The notes under the pieces were generated by a model. It searched no databases and had not been told where the DNA came from. It saw nothing but the letters and a program-made list of their open reading frames with translations. From positions 1 to 64,000 of the forward strand of contig NZ_JAHBDK010000036.1 in the NCBI RefSeq assembly GCF_019956415.1: DNA of 64,000 nucleotides. Reading direction: 5' to 3'. A program made the position numbers and the translations under genes. This stretch comes from Pseudomonas sp. GL-B-19 (GTDB lineage Bacteria; Pseudomonadota; Gammaproteobacteria; Pseudomonadales; Pseudomonadaceae). Shown one piece after another: positions 17,138 to 25,805 of this stretch (the stretch's first letter is position 1; each line of letters starts with the position of its first letter).

Positions 17138-17764
17138 GATGTGGTGATCATCGCCACCGGCGGCCTGCCCCATACCGAAATTCTCTCGGCTGGCAATGAG
17201 CTGGTGGTCTCCACCTGGGACATTATTGCCGGGGATGTGAAACCCGGGCGCAATGTCCTGCTGTTCGACGACGCCGGTGATCATGCGGCGCTGCAGGCTG
17301 CCGAGTTCATCGCCAGAAGTGGCGCAAAAGTCGAGATCATGACGCCGGACCGGACCTTCGCGCCGGAAGTCATGGCGATGAATCTGGTGCCCTACATGCG
17401 CTCGCTGCAAGCATTGGATACCACCTTCACCGTCACCTACCGGCTGCTCGCCGTCGAGCGCGAGGGTCAGGATCTGCTGGCCACGATCGACAGCGATTAC
17501 GGCAATGCGCGCAAGGTTCGACGCGTCGATCAAGTGGTGGTCAACCACGGCACCCGACCGCTGGACGAACTGTATTTCGAATTGAAATCCGCTTCCAGCA
17601 ACGGCGGTGTGGTCGAACATCAGGACCTGATCGTCGGCAACCCACAACAGGTTGTGACCAACCCGGACGGCAGATTTCAGTTATTTCGCATCGGCGACGC
17701 TGTGGCTGCGCGCAACACCCACGCCGCGATCTACGATGCCTTGAGACTGGTCAAGGACTTGTAA
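17132..17764 (+). pseudogene. C-terminal fragment of a DgcA/StcD-like demethylase
   Basis: From 17132 the frame encodes about 210 residues like the C-terminal third of NADH:flavin oxidoreductase/FAD demethylases (dimethylglycine DgcA, N-methylproline StcD). These include PDVVIIATGGLPHTE, a NAD(P)-binding-like FDDAGDHAALQAAEFIARSGAKVE, and the ending FRIGDAVAARNTHAAIYDALR. Intact enzymes have about 680 residues, so the barrel domain and the Fe-S cysteines are missing. The upstream part of the open frame is antisense to proW. It joins the truncated proW head-to-head, which indicates a deletion or rearrangement at about 17132-17137. The stop is intact. Confidence 0.75.
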
Positions 17765-17783
17765 ACGAACTCAGGTGAAAAAC

Positions 17784-18161
17784 ATGCAAAGCAATGAAAC
17801 ACCCTCGTGGAGCATTGCCGGGAAAAACGGCATCCAGGGACCGGTCGAAGGCTCTATTTATTACTCGTCCTCGATGGATGACTGGTTGCCGACAAAGGCT
17901 GAAGGCTTCTGGATCAAACCGCTGTTTGAGGACAGCGAGCGCGGAGAAAAAACCCTGTTGATGAAAGTCGACCCTGGCGCCCATGTTGCCAGCCATACCC
18001 ATGAAGGGGAGTTGGAGCAACTGTTCGTACTCCAAGGCTCATTCTACGATCAGAACCGAACACTGAACGTCGGCGACTACTGTTGCCGCGCACCGAACGC
18101 GGCACACAGCGCGGGCTCGGTGCAGGGGGCCATCCTGATGGTGATCTATACGCGCCGATGA
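17784..18161 (+). CDS. Cupin-domain protein (ChrR-like)
   Basis: The protein has 125 residues forming one cupin barrel. Metal-ligand motifs are HTHEGELEQLFVLQGSF (H-x-H-x4-E type) and NAAHSAG for the last histidine. AGG 8 bases upstream supports the ATG at 17784 rather than the GTG at 17775. It follows the demethylase fragment by 19 bases and was probably in its operon, where such cupins may handle a pathway intermediate or act as a metal-dependent enzyme. The specific reaction is unknown. With the upstream gene broken, its promoter may be lost. Confidence 0.82.
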   Translation: MQSNETPSWSIAGKNGIQGPVEGSIYYSSSMDDWLPTKAEGFWIKPLFEDSERGEKTLLMKVDPGAHVASHTHEGELEQLFVLQGSFYDQNRTLNVGDYCCRAPNAAHSAGSVQGAILMVIYTRR

Positions 18162-18375
18162 AGGTTTCACTTCACCGCAGGGCGATGTTCGGGGTGAATG
18201 GCGCAACGGTAGCCGTCCAGCAATCCTGCCCTCCTCAGGAACCATGCGCCATTCCACAACCCGGGTTCTGAGGAAAAACAATGGCGACCTATAGGACTTG
18301 GCGATTTTTTCCAGCCGCCTGATCCTTTCCAGCGTGTAAAGTAGCAGCCATAAAAATCATATTCAGGAACCGACT

Positions 18376-19527
18376 ATGACTGCGGCCAAATCTTCCTTCG
18401 ACATCAGTGCAAACTTTGACAGCGGCAACATTGAAGTACTGGATATCAGCAATCCGCTTCAAGCGTTACTGGCCATCAAACCCGACACTCGCAGCCAGCA
18501 TTTTCAATGGTTCCACTTCAAGGCCAGCGGCCTGCACGTGGGTCAGGAACATTGGTTTCGCCTGAACAACGCCAGCAAGTCCTCATACAACAAAGCCTGG
18601 GACGGTTATCAGGCCGTTGCATCCTACGATCACGTCAACTGGTTCCGCGTCCCCACCATCTTTGAAGGCGACTGCCTGCGCTTCAGCCTCGAAACCACCG
18701 CCACGCACGCCTGGTTTGCCTACTTCGAACCTTACGGTCGTGGCCGTCACGACTGGCTGATCGAACAGGCACTGACCAAGGCCGGCACCGAGCTGCTGGC
18801 CACGGGTAAGAGTGTTGAAGGTCGAGACATCCAGTTGCTGCGTAAGGGCACGGGTGCCGAAGGCCGGCGCAAGGTCTGGATGATCGCTCAGCAACACCCC
18901 GGCGAACACATGGCCGAGTGGTTTATGGAAGGCGTGATCGAACGTCTGGAAAAACACGACGACCCAGTGTTGAACAAACTGCTGGCCAGCGCCGACCTGT
19001 ACCTGATCCCGAACATGAACCCGGACGGAGCCTTCCTTGGTCACCTGCGCACCAACGCCATGGGCCAGGACCTGAACCGCGCCTGGCAGAGCGCCAGCCA
19101 GGACCTCAGCCCGGAAGTGCTGTTCGCTCAACTGCAGATGGAAAAATATGGCGTCGACCTGTTCCTCGACGTCCACGGCGATGAAGAAATCCCTTACGTG
19201 TTCACCGCCGGCTGCGAAGGCAATCCAGGCTATACGCCGAGAATCGAAAAACTCGAAGAGCATTTCCGCAGCCATCTGAAACACCTGACCAAGGATTTCC
19301 AGACCAAGCACGGCTACACCCGCGATGAGCCGGGAAAAGCCAACATGACCCTGGCCTGCAACAGCGTCGGTCAGAAATTCGACTGCCTGTCGTTGACCCT
19401 GGAGATGCCGTTCAAGGACAACAACGATGCACCGAATGCGCTCACGGGCTGGTCCGGCAAGCGCTCGAAGCAATTGGGCAAAGACGTGTTGACCACCATC
19501 GCCGACATGGTCGACACCCTGCGCTGA
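18376..19527 (+). CDS. M14-family cytosolic zinc carboxypeptidase
   Basis: The protein has 383 residues, has no signal peptide and is cytosolic. An N-terminal beta domain (about 1-125) precedes the M14 catalytic domain. Zinc ligands are H and E in QQHPGEHMAEW (HxxE), and the third histidine is in LDVHGDEE; LTLEMPF near the C-terminus contains the likely catalytic glutamate. This layout is that of the AGBL/Nna1-like cytosolic carboxypeptidases found in many Pseudomonas. The peptide or tail it trims is unknown. AGGAACC precedes the ATG. Confidence 0.9.
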   Translation: MTAAKSSFDISANFDSGNIEVLDISNPLQALLAIKPDTRSQHFQWFHFKASGLHVGQEHWFRLNNASKSSYNKAWDGYQAVASYDHVNWFRVPTIFEGDCLRFSLETTATHAWFAYFEPYGRGRHDWLIEQALTKAGTELLATGKSVEGRDIQLLRKGTGAEGRRKVWMIAQQHPGEHMAEWFMEGVIERLEKHDDPVLNKLLASADLYLIPNMNPDGAFLGHLRTNAMGQDLNRAWQSASQDLSPEVLFAQLQMEKYGVDLFLDVHGDEEIPYVFTAGCEGNPGYTPRIEKLEEHFRSHLKHLTKDFQTKHGYTRDEPGKANMTLACNSVGQKFDCLSLTLEMPFKDNNDAPNALTGWSGKRSKQLGKDVLTTIADMVDTLR

Positions 19528-19537
19528 TCGCCCGGCC

Positions 19538-19605
19538 CCTGTAGCAGCCGGACGCAGCCTTCGGCAGCTGCTACACGGGACGCAGGCTGCGCCAGCTGCT
19601 ACAAG
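19538..19605. repeat. GTAGCAGC-type REP pair
   Basis: CTGTAGCAGCCGGACGCAGCC and inverted GCTGCTACA units face each other. This is the same family as the 38-base array at 30668-30891 and differs from the GAGCGAGCCTGCTCGCGA family. It lies between two converging genes. Confidence 0.75.
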
Positions 19606-19606
19606 G

Positions 19607-20152
19607 TCAGCCGCGATCCTTGCCGCGCAACATGCTGTCCAGCACGTCATCGCGCCGCACCCAACCGTGAAACAACGCCGCCGCCAAGTGCAGCAGAACG
19701 GTGAGAAACAGCAGATACGCCAGATACCCATGCGCCTTGCGCAGGAACGCAAACACCTGTGCATTGGCCGGCAGGATCGACGGCAACTGGATCGAAGTGC
19801 CAAGCATCACCGGGTCCCCCGCCGCCGAAATCATTGCCCAACCGAGCAACGGCAATACCAACATCAAGACGTACAGCAAGACGTGCGAGGCCTTGGCCGC
19901 CAGTGCCTGCCAACCCGGCAAGTCTGCTGGCAACGGTGGCTGTTGCGTGGAAAAGCGCACGAACAAACGCACGATCACCAGCAGCAAAATCGCCACGCCC
20001 AACGGCTTGTGCAGATGAATCAACCACTCATGACGCTCGGACACCGAGGCCACCATCCCCGCGCCGATAAACAGCATCGCAATGATCATCAGCGCCATCA
20101 GCCAATGCAGCAGCCGCGCCAACGGCGCGAAATGGTTCGGTTGAGCGCTCAT
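19607..20152 (-). CDS. Cytochrome b561 family protein
   Basis: The protein has 181 residues with four predicted membrane helices. Heme-ligand histidines are in ARLLHWLMAL, in HLHKPLG, and in the last two helices (SHVLLYVLM and KAHGYLAYLLFLTVLLHLAAALFH). It would pass electrons in the inner membrane to its partner. Its ATG overlaps the TGA of the upstream catalase-like gene (ATGA), so the two are translationally coupled and probably form one peroxide-reducing unit. Confidence 0.9.
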   Translation of the reverse strand: MSAQPNHFAPLARLLHWLMALMIIAMLFIGAGMVASVSERHEWLIHLHKPLGVAILLLVIVRLFVRFSTQQPPLPADLPGWQALAAKASHVLLYVLMLVLPLLGWAMISAAGDPVMLGTSIQLPSILPANAQVFAFLRKAHGYLAYLLFLTVLLHLAAALFHGWVRRDDVLDSMLRGKDRG

Positions 20153-21234
20153 TGTTGAGCCTCCTGTTTAGCGGCGGGCAACTGACTGACTTCACTGGTG
20201 CGGCGCAAGTAGGAATTGGCGTAACCGGCTGAACGAGCAGCGAGCAACGGGTCGTGGGAACCTTCGATACCGCTGGGCAGCACGAGCGGATCGTAGTTGA
20301 TGTCGCGGCACTCGCCATTGAGTTGTGGCTGCGTACTTTCAAGGACCAAGGTGCCGGCATTCAGGACTTTGCGACCGTCGGGCCAGGCCTTGCTGGCGTC
20401 GTCGACCGGATCCTCCGGGTTCGCCAGCGTGATCCTCAACTGCCAACGCAGCGGCCCTGCCGACAAGCGCTGAACCAGGTCTTTCTCAAGAAAATCACTG
20501 CCTTCAGGCGCTGTGGCACCCACTGCATCCTGCGCCACCGGCACCATTTGCCAACGCACTGCCTGGCGTTGACCGGCCGCGTTCACCAGGTAAAACGCGT
20601 TGACACTGTTGTAAGTCTCCGTCGCATAACTGGCCGACGGCTTGGCGGTTTTGATCCAGGCCAGGAACGGCGCAGATTCCGGATGAGAACCGAAGAATGC
20701 CGGGGCCGCCGTCGGGTTGGGTTTACCAGTGGCAGGATCCGGTGACTGGGCTTGCTGAAATTGATAAAACGCCTCAGGAGTGCCCACCGGGAACACCGGC
20801 ATGCTGTTCATCCCGGTGCGCCACTGTTGACCATTGGCCTGGGTGAATCGCAACGCCATGCTGCGAATCGGTACGGCGCTGTCCGGTGCGTAAGGGTTGC
20901 CGGCGGGCAGTGCGAATCGCCCGACCACCGGGGTCCGGGCTTCGCTGAACACCTGCGCACGGGAATAACTGCGTGCTTCAGCGGTGCTTTCGAAATGGCC
21001 GATCACGCACACGCCTTTGGCGTGGTTACGGCGGAAACCCGGGTGTACGCCGTTGTTCTTTTCCAGCACGTTGATCAGCGCTTTTGGCGTCAGGCGCTGT
21101 GGGTCGAGTGTGCCGTTGACGTAGGCAAAGGCACCGGCCAGCGCGGCGACCACCACCGCAATGCCAGTCAAACGCAGCGTCAGGCTTGCGGCACTCAGCG
21201 GTGGCCGGGTGGGCGGTGATGAGCGATCTACCAT
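20149..21234 (-). CDS. Catalase-family (SrpA-like) peroxidase
   Basis: The protein has 361 residues. An N-terminal membrane anchor or uncleaved signal (about residues 14-35: LRLTGIAVVVAALAGAFAYV) precedes a minimal catalase fold. NHAKGVCVIGHFE holds the distal-heme histidine region and YLRR near the end fits the proximal region. It is much shorter than true catalases (about 480 residues), so peroxidase activity at the outer face of the inner membrane is more likely. The ATG at 21234 has GGAG before it and leaves a 5' leader of about 37 bases after the ECF-type promoter; the ATG at 21261 would leave only about 10. Confidence 0.9.
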   Translation of the reverse strand: MVDRSSPPTRPPLSAASLTLRLTGIAVVVAALAGAFAYVNGTLDPQRLTPKALINVLEKNNGVHPGFRRNHAKGVCVIGHFESTAEARSYSRAQVFSEARTPVVGRFALPAGNPYAPDSAVPIRSMALRFTQANGQQWRTGMNSMPVFPVGTPEAFYQFQQAQSPDPATGKPNPTAAPAFFGSHPESAPFLAWIKTAKPSASYATETYNSVNAFYLVNAAGQRQAVRWQMVPVAQDAVGATAPEGSDFLEKDLVQRLSAGPLRWQLRITLANPEDPVDDASKAWPDGRKVLNAGTLVLESTQPQLNGECRDINYDPLVLPSGIEGSHDPLLAARSAGYANSYLRRTSEVSQLPAAKQEAQQ

Positions 21235-21277
21235 GAATAACTCCAGGGCCATCGGCCACAAGTGAGAAGAATCAAGC

Positions 21278-21303
21278 AGACGTACCCCACCGTGCTTTAT
21301 TCC
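21278..21303 (-). promoter_or_regulatory. ECF-type promoter of the catalase/cytochrome b561 operon
   Basis: On the minus strand GGAATAA (-35) is followed after exactly 14 bases by CGTCT (-10). The same two boxes and the same spacing occur on the plus strand at 21332-21357. Confidence 0.7.
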
Positions 21304-21331
21304 ATCGCCCGGTGTTTATTTTTGCAGGCGT

Positions 21332-21357
21332 GGAATAACCTCGAATACCGGGCGTCT
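21332..21357 (+). promoter_or_regulatory. ECF-type autoregulatory promoter of the sigma gene
   Basis: GGAATAA (21332-21338), 14 bases, then CGTCT (21353-21357) lies about 35 bases before the sigma factor ATG. Sharing this motif with the divergent operon suggests that the sigma factor recognises both. Confidence 0.7.
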
Positions 21358-21392
21358 TCCTAGTCCAAAGCGTAGTGACTAGTCAGAAACAC

Positions 21393-21899
21393 ATGAACGA
21401 TATCGACGAACAACTCAGAGAAATCATTCCCAGGTTGCGGCGTTTCGCCGTTTCACTGACGCGCAATCCCAGCAGCGCCGACGATCTGGTGCAGTCGAGC
21501 CTGGAGCGAGCGCTGTCGAGCTGGGGTGACAAACGCCCTGGGGGCGACTTGCGCGCCTGGTTGTTTTCGATTCTGTACCGGCAGTTTCTGGATGCCCATC
21601 GCCGCACCCGGCGTTATGCGCGAATGCTCGAATTCTTTACCGGGCGCGACGACGCACAGCCGTCGGTCGAACGCACGGTGATTGCCCAATCGACGCTGCA
21701 CGCCTTCGATCAACTCACCACCGAACAGCGCGCGCTGCTGCTTTGGGTGTCGGTGGAAGGTTTGAGTTATAAAGAGGTCGCCGAGATTCTCGACGTCCCC
21801 ACCGGCACCGTGATGTCCCGCCTGTCCCGCGCCCGCCAGGCCTTGCGCCAGCTCAGCGACGGCGAAATCACCAGCCCTTCTTTGCGGATACTCAAATGA
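21393..21899 (+). CDS. ECF RNA polymerase sigma factor
   Basis: The protein has 168 residues. Region 2 contains SADDLVQSSLERAL and RAWLFSILYRQFLD; region 4 contains LSYKEVAEILDVPTGTVMSRLSRARQALR, the helix-turn-helix for the -35 box. The ATG at 21393 is preferred to a GTG at 21375, because the predicted transcript would start near 21364 and leave almost no leader for the GTG. It overlaps the anti-sigma gene by 4 bases (ATGA). Its regulon probably includes the divergent peroxidase operon. Confidence 0.92.
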   Translation: MNDIDEQLREIIPRLRRFAVSLTRNPSSADDLVQSSLERALSSWGDKRPGGDLRAWLFSILYRQFLDAHRRTRRYARMLEFFTGRDDAQPSVERTVIAQSTLHAFDQLTTEQRALLLWVSVEGLSYKEVAEILDVPTGTVMSRLSRARQALRQLSDGEITSPSLRILK

Positions 21900-22648
21900 T
21901 CAGCATGCCCCCAAGCGAGCGTGACCTGCACGCTTACGTCGATCACCAACTCGACGACGCCGACCGACGTCTGGTCGAGACCTATCTGGCCAGCAACCCG
22001 CAAATGGCCGCGCAAGTGCGCGCCTGGCAGCACGACGCCCAACAATTGCGGGCAGCCCTGAGCGGAGCCCTGCAACAACCCGTCAATCAGGAGCTTGACC
22101 CGGCGCTGATTCGCCAGCGCCTTAAACACCAATCCCGTCGTCATCTGGCCAGCGCGGCCGTGCTGTTGATCGCCGTCAGTGTCGGTGGGTTGAGCGGCTG
22201 GCAAGCGCGCGAGATGACCCTGCCCGGCGCCCCGCCGCCGATGACCGATGCCATGCAGGCTTATCGCCTGATCGCCCAGCAAGGCATCCTGCCAGCCGAC
22301 TATAAAGTCAGCGCCGACGGCGACATGCAGGGCTGGCTCGACCGTTATTTCACCCGCGCCAATCGCCTGCCGGACCTGTCGAGCGCAGGTTTCAAACCGG
22401 TCAGCGGCCGTTTGCTCAGCACCGAACAAGGGCCGGCGGCGATGGTGGTTTATGAAGATCAGGGCGGGCACAAGATCAGCTTCTACGTGCGCCCACCGGG
22501 ACCGAAAAACAACTTGCTGCCACGGGGAAGTCGCAGCGATGGCGAGTTGCAGGCCGAGTACTGGTCTGGCAGCGGCTACAACTATGCGATGGTCAGCCCG
22601 AGCGACACGCCGGCGGCGCAGATGCTCAAGCAAACCGCACAATTCTGA
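21896..22648 (+). CDS. Anti-sigma factor (zinc-finger-less, membrane-anchored)
   Basis: The protein has 250 residues. The N-terminal anti-sigma domain (SERDLHAYVDHQLDDADRR) is followed by one membrane helix (about 78-98, SAAVLLIAVSVGGLSGW) and a periplasmic domain of about 150 residues. The H-x3-C-x2-C zinc motif of ZAS anti-sigmas is absent. It would hold the ECF factor at the membrane until a periplasmic signal, possibly oxidative, releases it. Its start overlaps the sigma stop, which keeps synthesis of the pair balanced. Confidence 0.88.
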   Translation: MISMPPSERDLHAYVDHQLDDADRRLVETYLASNPQMAAQVRAWQHDAQQLRAALSGALQQPVNQELDPALIRQRLKHQSRRHLASAAVLLIAVSVGGLSGWQAREMTLPGAPPPMTDAMQAYRLIAQQGILPADYKVSADGDMQGWLDRYFTRANRLPDLSSAGFKPVSGRLLSTEQGPAAMVVYEDQGGHKISFYVRPPGPKNNLLPRGSRSDGELQAEYWSGSGYNYAMVSPSDTPAAQMLKQTAQF

Positions 22649-22724
22649 CCACACCGCGGATCCCCTTGTGGTGCTCCCACAGAGGTCGGCGTCGATTACA
22701 AAACCTGGACCTACCCCCAATCAA

Positions 22725-22819
22725 CTGTAGGAGTGAGCCTGCTCGCGATAGCGGTGGGCCAGTTGACATCAATGTTGGATGTACCGGCCTCATCGCGAGC
22801 AGGCTCACTCCTACAAGGG
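22725..22819. repeat. REPIN (paired REP hairpin)
   Basis: TGTAGGAGTGAGCCTGCTCGCGA and its inverted partner TCGCGAGCAGGCTCACTCCTACA are separated by about 45 bases. They lie between the converging anti-sigma and IclR genes. Confidence 0.9.
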
Positions 22820-22834
22820 GGATCAGCGATTTAT

Positions 22835-23671
22835 TCAGCCCTGCCCAAACACCTGCGAAGGCCTTCGCAGCAGCGGATCGAAGGGATTAATCCGCGGCCC
22901 GATCATCGAGGCTTCGCGCTTGAGCATTTCCACCACCGTCGGCAATCGATCCGGCCCAAGCCGGTCACTGACCGTCGCCACACTCAACGCCGCCACCGCC
23001 CGCCCCTCTCGATCCAGAATCGGCACCGCCACCCCGGCCATGCCTTGCAGCACACCGGTGTTGCGCCCGGCATAACCCAGCGAGCGCACGTTCTTGACCT
23101 CCGCGCGCAGGAACACTTCGTCGTAAAGATGGAAATCTTTGAGTCGCGGCAAGTTGTAGCGAATCACCGTGTCACGCTCCTCCTCCGGTAGAAACGCCAG
23201 AATCGCCAGGCTGCCCTGACCCACTCCCAGCGCCACTCGCCCACCGATATCGCCGGTGAACGTGCGGATCGGAAACGGCCCTTCGCTGCGGTCCAGGCAG
23301 ATCGCGTCGAAACCGCTGCGCGCCAATAGAAACAACGAATCCCCCAACGAAGCCGAGAGCCGCAGCAGCGACGGTCGCACCAGTTCGCGCAGGTTGCCGG
23401 TATTGCCCGCACGCGCCGCCAAGGCAAAAAAATCCAGGCTCAGGCGATAGCGTTTGCTGCGCACATCCTGTTCGACCATGCCCTCGTCCATCAGGCTGCG
23501 CAACAAACGGTGCGTAGTGGGTTGCGACAAGCCGATGCGCTGCGCCAGTTGCGTCACGCGCTCCCCGCCCTCGACGGTGTCACCGAGGCTGCGCAGCACG
23601 GCAAACAATCGGGAGACCGCGCCGACACCGACTTCATTTTTGTTTTCATTCCGCTCAGTGGAATCAGGCAT
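22835..23671 (-). CDS. IclR-family transcriptional regulator
   Basis: The protein has 278 residues. The N-terminal winged helix (about 15-75) contains RVTQLAQRIGLSQPTTHRLLRSLMDEGMV, and the C-terminal IclR effector domain (about 90-265) includes GVGQGSLAILAFLPEEE. It is divergent from the ABC-transporter/dehydrogenase operon, with 242 bases between the starts, so it very likely controls that operon, probably as a substrate-responsive repressor or activator. The ATG at 23671 (MPDSTE) is chosen over one 15 bases upstream; neither has a strong ribosome site. The effector is unknown. Confidence 0.9.
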   Translation of the reverse strand: MPDSTERNENKNEVGVGAVSRLFAVLRSLGDTVEGGERVTQLAQRIGLSQPTTHRLLRSLMDEGMVEQDVRSKRYRLSLDFFALAARAGNTGNLRELVRPSLLRLSASLGDSLFLLARSGFDAICLDRSEGPFPIRTFTGDIGGRVALGVGQGSLAILAFLPEEERDTVIRYNLPRLKDFHLYDEVFLRAEVKNVRSLGYAGRNTGVLQGMAGVAVPILDREGRAVAALSVATVSDRLGPDRLPTVVEMLKREASMIGPRINPFDPLLRRPSQVFGQG

Positions 23672-23696
23672 ATGGTTTCTCGACAATAAATTTACT

Positions 23697-23732
23697 CACT
23701 GAATGAAATCGAAAATAGTCATCGCTTCAGTG
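23697..23732. promoter_or_regulatory. Candidate IclR operator
   Basis: CACTGAA (23697-23703) and TTCAGTG (23726-23732) are exact inverted repeats in the IclR/ABC intergenic region. They are the clearest symmetrical site there; binding is inferred from position only. Confidence 0.4.
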
Positions 23733-23913
23733 AAATAGGCCATTGAGCCCATCCTAGTCTTCGTCCTAATCTGCGTCCACAGGGGCGATTCGAACAACAG
23801 CGGCAGCCGACTCAAGTCGAGCGCCAACGCACCCAGCAAGACCTTTTCGTATCTGCCCATACAAAAAAGCGCGCCTTCGGGTGACGCATAACAATCTCAG
23901 GTGGAGCGCAGTC

Positions 23914-24933
23914 ATGGCTTTTGTGCAACTTGAAGGACTCGGCAAACGTTACGGCGAAATCGACGCCGTCGTGGCTACCAACCTATCGGTGGAGAAAGGC
24001 GAGTTCGTGTCTTTGCTCGGTCCGTCCGGGTGCGGCAAAACCACCACCCTGCAAATGATCGCCGGCTTCGTTGAAGTCACCAGCGGTCGCATCCTGCTCG
24101 ACGGCCGTGACATCACCCACGCCAAACCCGCCAGCCGTGGCTTGGGCGTGGTATTCCAGAGTTACGCGCTGTTCCCGCACATGACCGTCAAAGACAACGT
24201 CGCCTTCGGCCTGCGGATGCGCAAAGTACCCGCCGCCGAGTTGCAGCAACGCGTGGCCCGGGTGCTGAAACTGGTGCGCCTGGATCAACATGCCGAGCGT
24301 TATCCACGCGAGCTTTCCGGTGGCCAGCGCCAGCGTGTGGCACTGGCCCGGGCCTTGGTGATCGAGCCGCCCGTGCTGCTGCTCGACGAGCCGCTGTCCA
24401 ACCTCGATGCCAACCTGCGCGAAGAAATGCAATTCGAGATCCGCCGCATTCAGCGCGAAGTCGGGATCACCACGCTGATGGTCACCCACGACCAATCCGA
24501 AGCGCTGTCCATCAGCGACCGCGTGGTGGTGATGCAGGCCGGACGCATCACGCAAATCGACGCGCCTTACACCCTTTACGAACATCCACGCACCGAGTTC
24601 ATTTCCGGCTTCGTCGGCAAAGCCAACCTGCTACCCGGCGAACGTGACGGCTCGGGCGTGGTGCAAGTGCGCAGTGGCGGCGAGCTGACCCTGAGCCTGC
24701 GCCCGGAAAAAATCGATCTGCGCGAGCGAGATCACGGGCGTCTACAGGGCAAGATCGCCAGCCGCTTCTTCCTCGGTAGCCAATGGTTGTATGGCGTCTC
24801 CACGACCCTGGGCGACATCAGCGTGGTGCGTCGCAACGACGGTTCGACACCGCTGAACGAAGGCACAGCGGTCGGTCTCGACTGGGATGCAACGCTGCTG
24901 CGGGTGCTGACTGTCGATGAGGTGTCGGCATGA
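23914..24933 (+). CDS. Polyamine-type ABC transporter ATP-binding protein (PotA-like)
   Basis: The protein has 339 residues. Walker A is LGPSGCGKTTT, the Q-loop is VVFQSYALFPHMTV, the ABC signature is LSGGQRQRVALARAL and Walker B is VLLLDEPLSNLDANL. The C-terminal 90 residues form the TOBE-like regulatory domain of PotA/FbpC-type ATPases (SLRPEKIDL). The ATG at 23914 has GGTGGAG before it. It is the first gene of a seven-gene operon and overlaps the next gene by 4 bases. The family imports putrescine/spermidine and related amines; the true substrate here is undefined. Confidence 0.92.
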   Translation: MAFVQLEGLGKRYGEIDAVVATNLSVEKGEFVSLLGPSGCGKTTTLQMIAGFVEVTSGRILLDGRDITHAKPASRGLGVVFQSYALFPHMTVKDNVAFGLRMRKVPAAELQQRVARVLKLVRLDQHAERYPRELSGGQRQRVALARALVIEPPVLLLDEPLSNLDANLREEMQFEIRRIQREVGITTLMVTHDQSEALSISDRVVVMQAGRITQIDAPYTLYEHPRTEFISGFVGKANLLPGERDGSGVVQVRSGGELTLSLRPEKIDLRERDHGRLQGKIASRFFLGSQWLYGVSTTLGDISVVRRNDGSTPLNEGTAVGLDWDATLLRVLTVDEVSA

Positions 24934-25799
24934 GTACGTTGGTCGCCGTTCGCCAGGGACGCCAAGGGTATTTGTTGTCGGCACCGGCCCTGGCGTTGTA
25001 CGTCAGCCTGCTGGCCATCCCGCTGCTGCTGACGCTGGTGTTGTCGTTCAACGTCTTCGACTACAGCTCGGGGATCAATGGCGACGCCTACACCCTCAGT
25101 CATTACAGCAGCCTGCTGGGCGACCCGTACTTCTACGAGATCTTTCTGCGCACGATGTGGATCAGCGCCCTGACTACCCTGCTTTGCGTGGTGATCGGCG
25201 TGCCCGAGGCCTACATCCTCAGTCGCATGGGCGCACCGTGGCGTTCGATCTTTTTGATTTTGATCCTCACGCCGCTACTGATTTCGGTGGTGGTGCGTGC
25301 GTTCGGCTGGAGCCTGTTGCTCGGCGCCGACGGCCTGGTCAATCAAACCCTGCAAGCCTTCGGCGGTTCGCCGATGAAGCTGTTGTACACGCCGTTCGCG
25401 GTGGTGATAGCGCTGGTTCACGTGATGCTGCCGTTCATGATTATTCCGGTCTGGACCTCGCTGCAGAAACTCGACCCGGCCGCCGAACAAGCGGCGATGT
25501 CCCTCGGCGCCAGTCACTTCACGGTGATGCGTCAGGTGGTTCTGCCGCAGATTATGCCGGGCGTGTTGTCAGGCACCTTGATCGTGTTCGGCCTGGCCGC
25601 CAGCTCATTTGCCATCCCCGGCCTGCTGGGCGGGCGTCGACTGAAAATGGTCGCCACACTGATCTACGACCAGTACCTGTCGGAGCTGAACTGGCCGATG
25701 GGCGCGGCGATTGCCGTGGCGCTGCTGTTGCTCAACCTGCTGATCATGCTGTCGTGGAACCGGATGATCGAAGGCCGCTACAAGAAGTCATTGGGATAA
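24930..25799 (+). CDS. ABC transporter permease (PotB-like)
   Basis: The protein has 289 residues with six predicted membrane helices. The EAA coupling motif appears as EQAAMSLGASHFTVMRQVVLPQIMPG. Its ATG overlaps the stop of the ATPase gene (ATGA). It pairs with the second permease 6 bases downstream to form the channel of a PotABCD-type importer. Confidence 0.92.
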   Translation: MSTLVAVRQGRQGYLLSAPALALYVSLLAIPLLLTLVLSFNVFDYSSGINGDAYTLSHYSSLLGDPYFYEIFLRTMWISALTTLLCVVIGVPEAYILSRMGAPWRSIFLILILTPLLISVVVRAFGWSLLLGADGLVNQTLQAFGGSPMKLLYTPFAVVIALVHVMLPFMIIPVWTSLQKLDPAAEQAAMSLGASHFTVMRQVVLPQIMPGVLSGTLIVFGLAASSFAIPGLLGGRRLKMVATLIYDQYLSELNWPMGAAIAVALLLLNLLIMLSWNRMIEGRYKKSLG

Positions 25800-25805
25800 C
25801 TCGTC

